Part shown: piece by piece, positions 35,701 to 35,747 of the stretch
Position numbering within the stretch: position 1 is the stretch's first letter
Layout of the letters: every line of letters starts with the position of its first letter
DNA from: Didymodactylos carnosus
Lineage: Eukaryota; Rotifera; Eurotatoria; Philodinida; Philodinidae
NCBI GenBank assembly: GCA_905250885.1
Contig: CAJNOQ010001108.1
Span: 1-35,747 of the forward strand
Reading direction: 5' to 3'
Length of the DNA stretch: 35,747 bases
Notes under the pieces: generated by a model
What the model saw: the letters and a program-made list of their open reading frames with translations, nothing else
Databases searched by the model: none
What the model was told of the DNA's origin: nothing
Translations under genes and position numbers: made by a program

Positions 35701-35747
35701 ACCTGTGTCACAGGTTTTCTACTTTTTACCTCGTCGATTGTGTTATT
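24713..35747 (-). CDS. Giant low-complexity protein with repeated helices (5' incomplete)
   Basis: Six exons join in one frame: 35747(edge)-35124, 34510-32762, 32186-29959, 29659-28814, 28350-27141, 26713-24713. All junctions are GT-AG and phase-matched (0,0,2,2,0); total 8658 nt, giving 2885 residues and a stop. Composition is dominated by Ser, Thr, Gln, Glu, Asp, Lys, with few aromatics and hardly any Cys, as in disordered proteins. Three kinds of unit recur: short amphipathic helices (e.g. DTAQK(M/V)ID(S/N)IPS; SLFGNLKNQVTSVLSS; SIFTNLKDSISSTLST), lysine-rich clusters (KKNKKKKQK), and acidic-aromatic-basic motifs (DDDGFVPVVRHRKR). No signal peptide, membrane span or enzyme domain is seen. 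Helices of this S/T-rich, weakly hydrophobic kind can bind lipid surfaces or act like LEA segments; that is inference. I do not recognise a family; scaffold or cytoskeletal roles are equally possible. Confidence 0.85.
27141..28350 (-). CDS. Large gene: 403-codon exon
   Basis: Starts after GTTTTAG|T with HEFDDNEIDD; ends AGTTCTAAT|GTAAGT. Contains helix units LLEKIANKLNELTVNI and SLFGNLKNQVTSVLSSTAST (28058-27981), lysine/arginine clusters KNKKKKTRKRSK and PKKRRQRKRKS, and the motif QSDFHIIKSKHRQR (27612-27571). Confidence 0.9.
28814..29659 (-). CDS. Large gene: 282-codon exon
   Basis: Starts after GATTTAG with the third base of the split Arg codon, then EHNKHLLTDQTT; ends TTACTCAC|GTAAGT. 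More basic and serine-rich than its neighbours (RLRRKKPRKH, RKIRQRRNSSERSEKSE), with SAHWADAIAGGEDQSFDELQ as the only less-biased patch. No amphipathic helix of the common type. Confidence 0.88.
29959..32186 (-). CDS. Large gene: 742-codon exon
   Basis: Starts after TTGTTGCAG with PVTSVNDRL; ends CAGCTCAG|GTAATT in phase 2. Three helix units: 32063-31974 (SILKSIQQTVTTPILAVSET), 31823-31749 (SIFTNLKDSISSTLSTIKSA) and 31268-31203 (SLLTTLKKQITSTVSTIASS). They are interleaved with five lysine clusters (e.g. KEKKNKKNKKQKKE at 31142-31101) and the motif DDSEWKIQNKGKSKSSKKK near 30500-30441. Confidence 0.9.
32762..34510 (-). CDS. Large gene: 583-codon exon
   Basis: Starts after TTCTTAG with EQLPIYNDDIS, ends GTTAAAATG|GTGAGT. 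Carries helix copies at 34351-34277 (HESILDKLKQAVNDTAQKVI) and 34105-34022 (SLFESIRQTIATPLSTVAET), the acidic-aromatic-basic motif DDDGFVPVVRHRKR (33411-33366), a lysine/histidine cluster KNKKQKKKHKHDKED, and a coiled-coil-like end rich in E, Q, K and L (about 32955-32762). Confidence 0.9.
34511..35123 (-). other. Intron of the large gene carrying a MITE
   Basis: 613 nt between GTAAGT (35123) and TTCTTAG (34511), phase 0. It contains family A copy 3 and some AT-rich filler. Confidence 0.88.
34977..35084. mobile_element. MITE family A, copy 3 (90 bp, intronic)
   Basis: The element at 34986-35075 has the best-preserved ends: AGAGCTCCGTATGGAC at left and GTCCATACGGAGCTCT at right, a perfect 16-bp inverted repeat. 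Flanks GTAGATACC and CTAGGTACA agree at 6 of 9, so the target duplication has decayed or the ends were misplaced by a base. Shorter than copies 1 and 2. Confidence 0.82.
35124..35747 (-). CDS. Large gene: exon running off the right edge
   Basis: Open to the window edge; 208 codons, ends ATTGAAACG|GTAAGT. Contains the helix HETIIDKLRQKASDTAQKMI at 35651-35577, closely repeated in the next exon. It also has two copies of a unit E(I/V)(D/S)xRYDSLIE(H/R)I(E/D)xL about 45 residues apart (near 35430-35390 and 35300-35260). Confidence 0.88.

Noticed and set aside
1..35747. CRISPR arrays, prokaryotic operons, riboswitches, rRNA
   Set aside because: No evenly spaced direct repeats, no Shine-Dalgarno-led gene strings and no rRNA signature; the window is plainly eukaryotic.

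Overview
This is a window of animal nuclear DNA: AT-rich, with spliced genes whose small introns run from about 58 to 600 bp, a selenocysteine tRNA gene, and several families of short non-autonomous transposons. A small invertebrate fits best. A bdelloid-rotifer-like genome is my guess from general character (AT-rich, short introns, an HSPA12-type gene), but nothing in the sequence proves a taxon. Every gene I can support is on the minus strand except the tRNA.

Left part (1-9.8 kb). An HSPA12 (Hsp70 family 12) gene is read from about 9.8 or 7.3 kb down to the left edge. Eight exons join in frame into 596 codons, one of them only 12 nt long. The 3' exons, which would hold roughly the last 200 residues, lie beyond position 1. 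One intron is 4.3 kb and another (upstream of the main N-terminal exon) may be 2.3 kb; both are otherwise AT-rich sequence with simple repeats.

Middle (9.8-24.7 kb). Gene-poor. It holds a tRNA-Sec(TCA) gene on the plus strand (12981-13067) with an upstream TATA box. It also holds a multi-exon minus-strand gene or gene remnant (13932-16267) whose splice phases fit together but which carries an in-frame stop and a one-base frameshift. The rest is repeat-rich: two copies of a short element with near-perfect 9-bp target duplications, a 448-bp element with ~70-bp terminal inverted repeats and TA ends, a 160-bp inverted duplication of an exon-like segment, fold-back repeats, a dispersed 110-bp repeat, a possible BED-finger fragment and a possible LTR-retrotransposon scrap.

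Right part (24.7-35.7 kb). The 3' portion of one very large gene: six exons, 8658 coding nt, the last 2885 residues of a protein that starts beyond the right edge. The protein is almost wholly low-complexity (S/T/Q/E/K-rich, presumably disordered). It is built from recurring short amphipathic helices separated by lysine-rich clusters and by recurring acidic-aromatic-basic motifs. I do not recognise a family. A third copy of the 9-bp-duplication element sits in one of its introns.

There is no sign that the genes form a pathway; this is an ordinary eukaryotic neighbourhood. The most interesting items are the giant repeat-helix protein, the 12-nt microexon in the HSPA12 ATPase core, the tRNA-Sec gene and the short mobile-element families.
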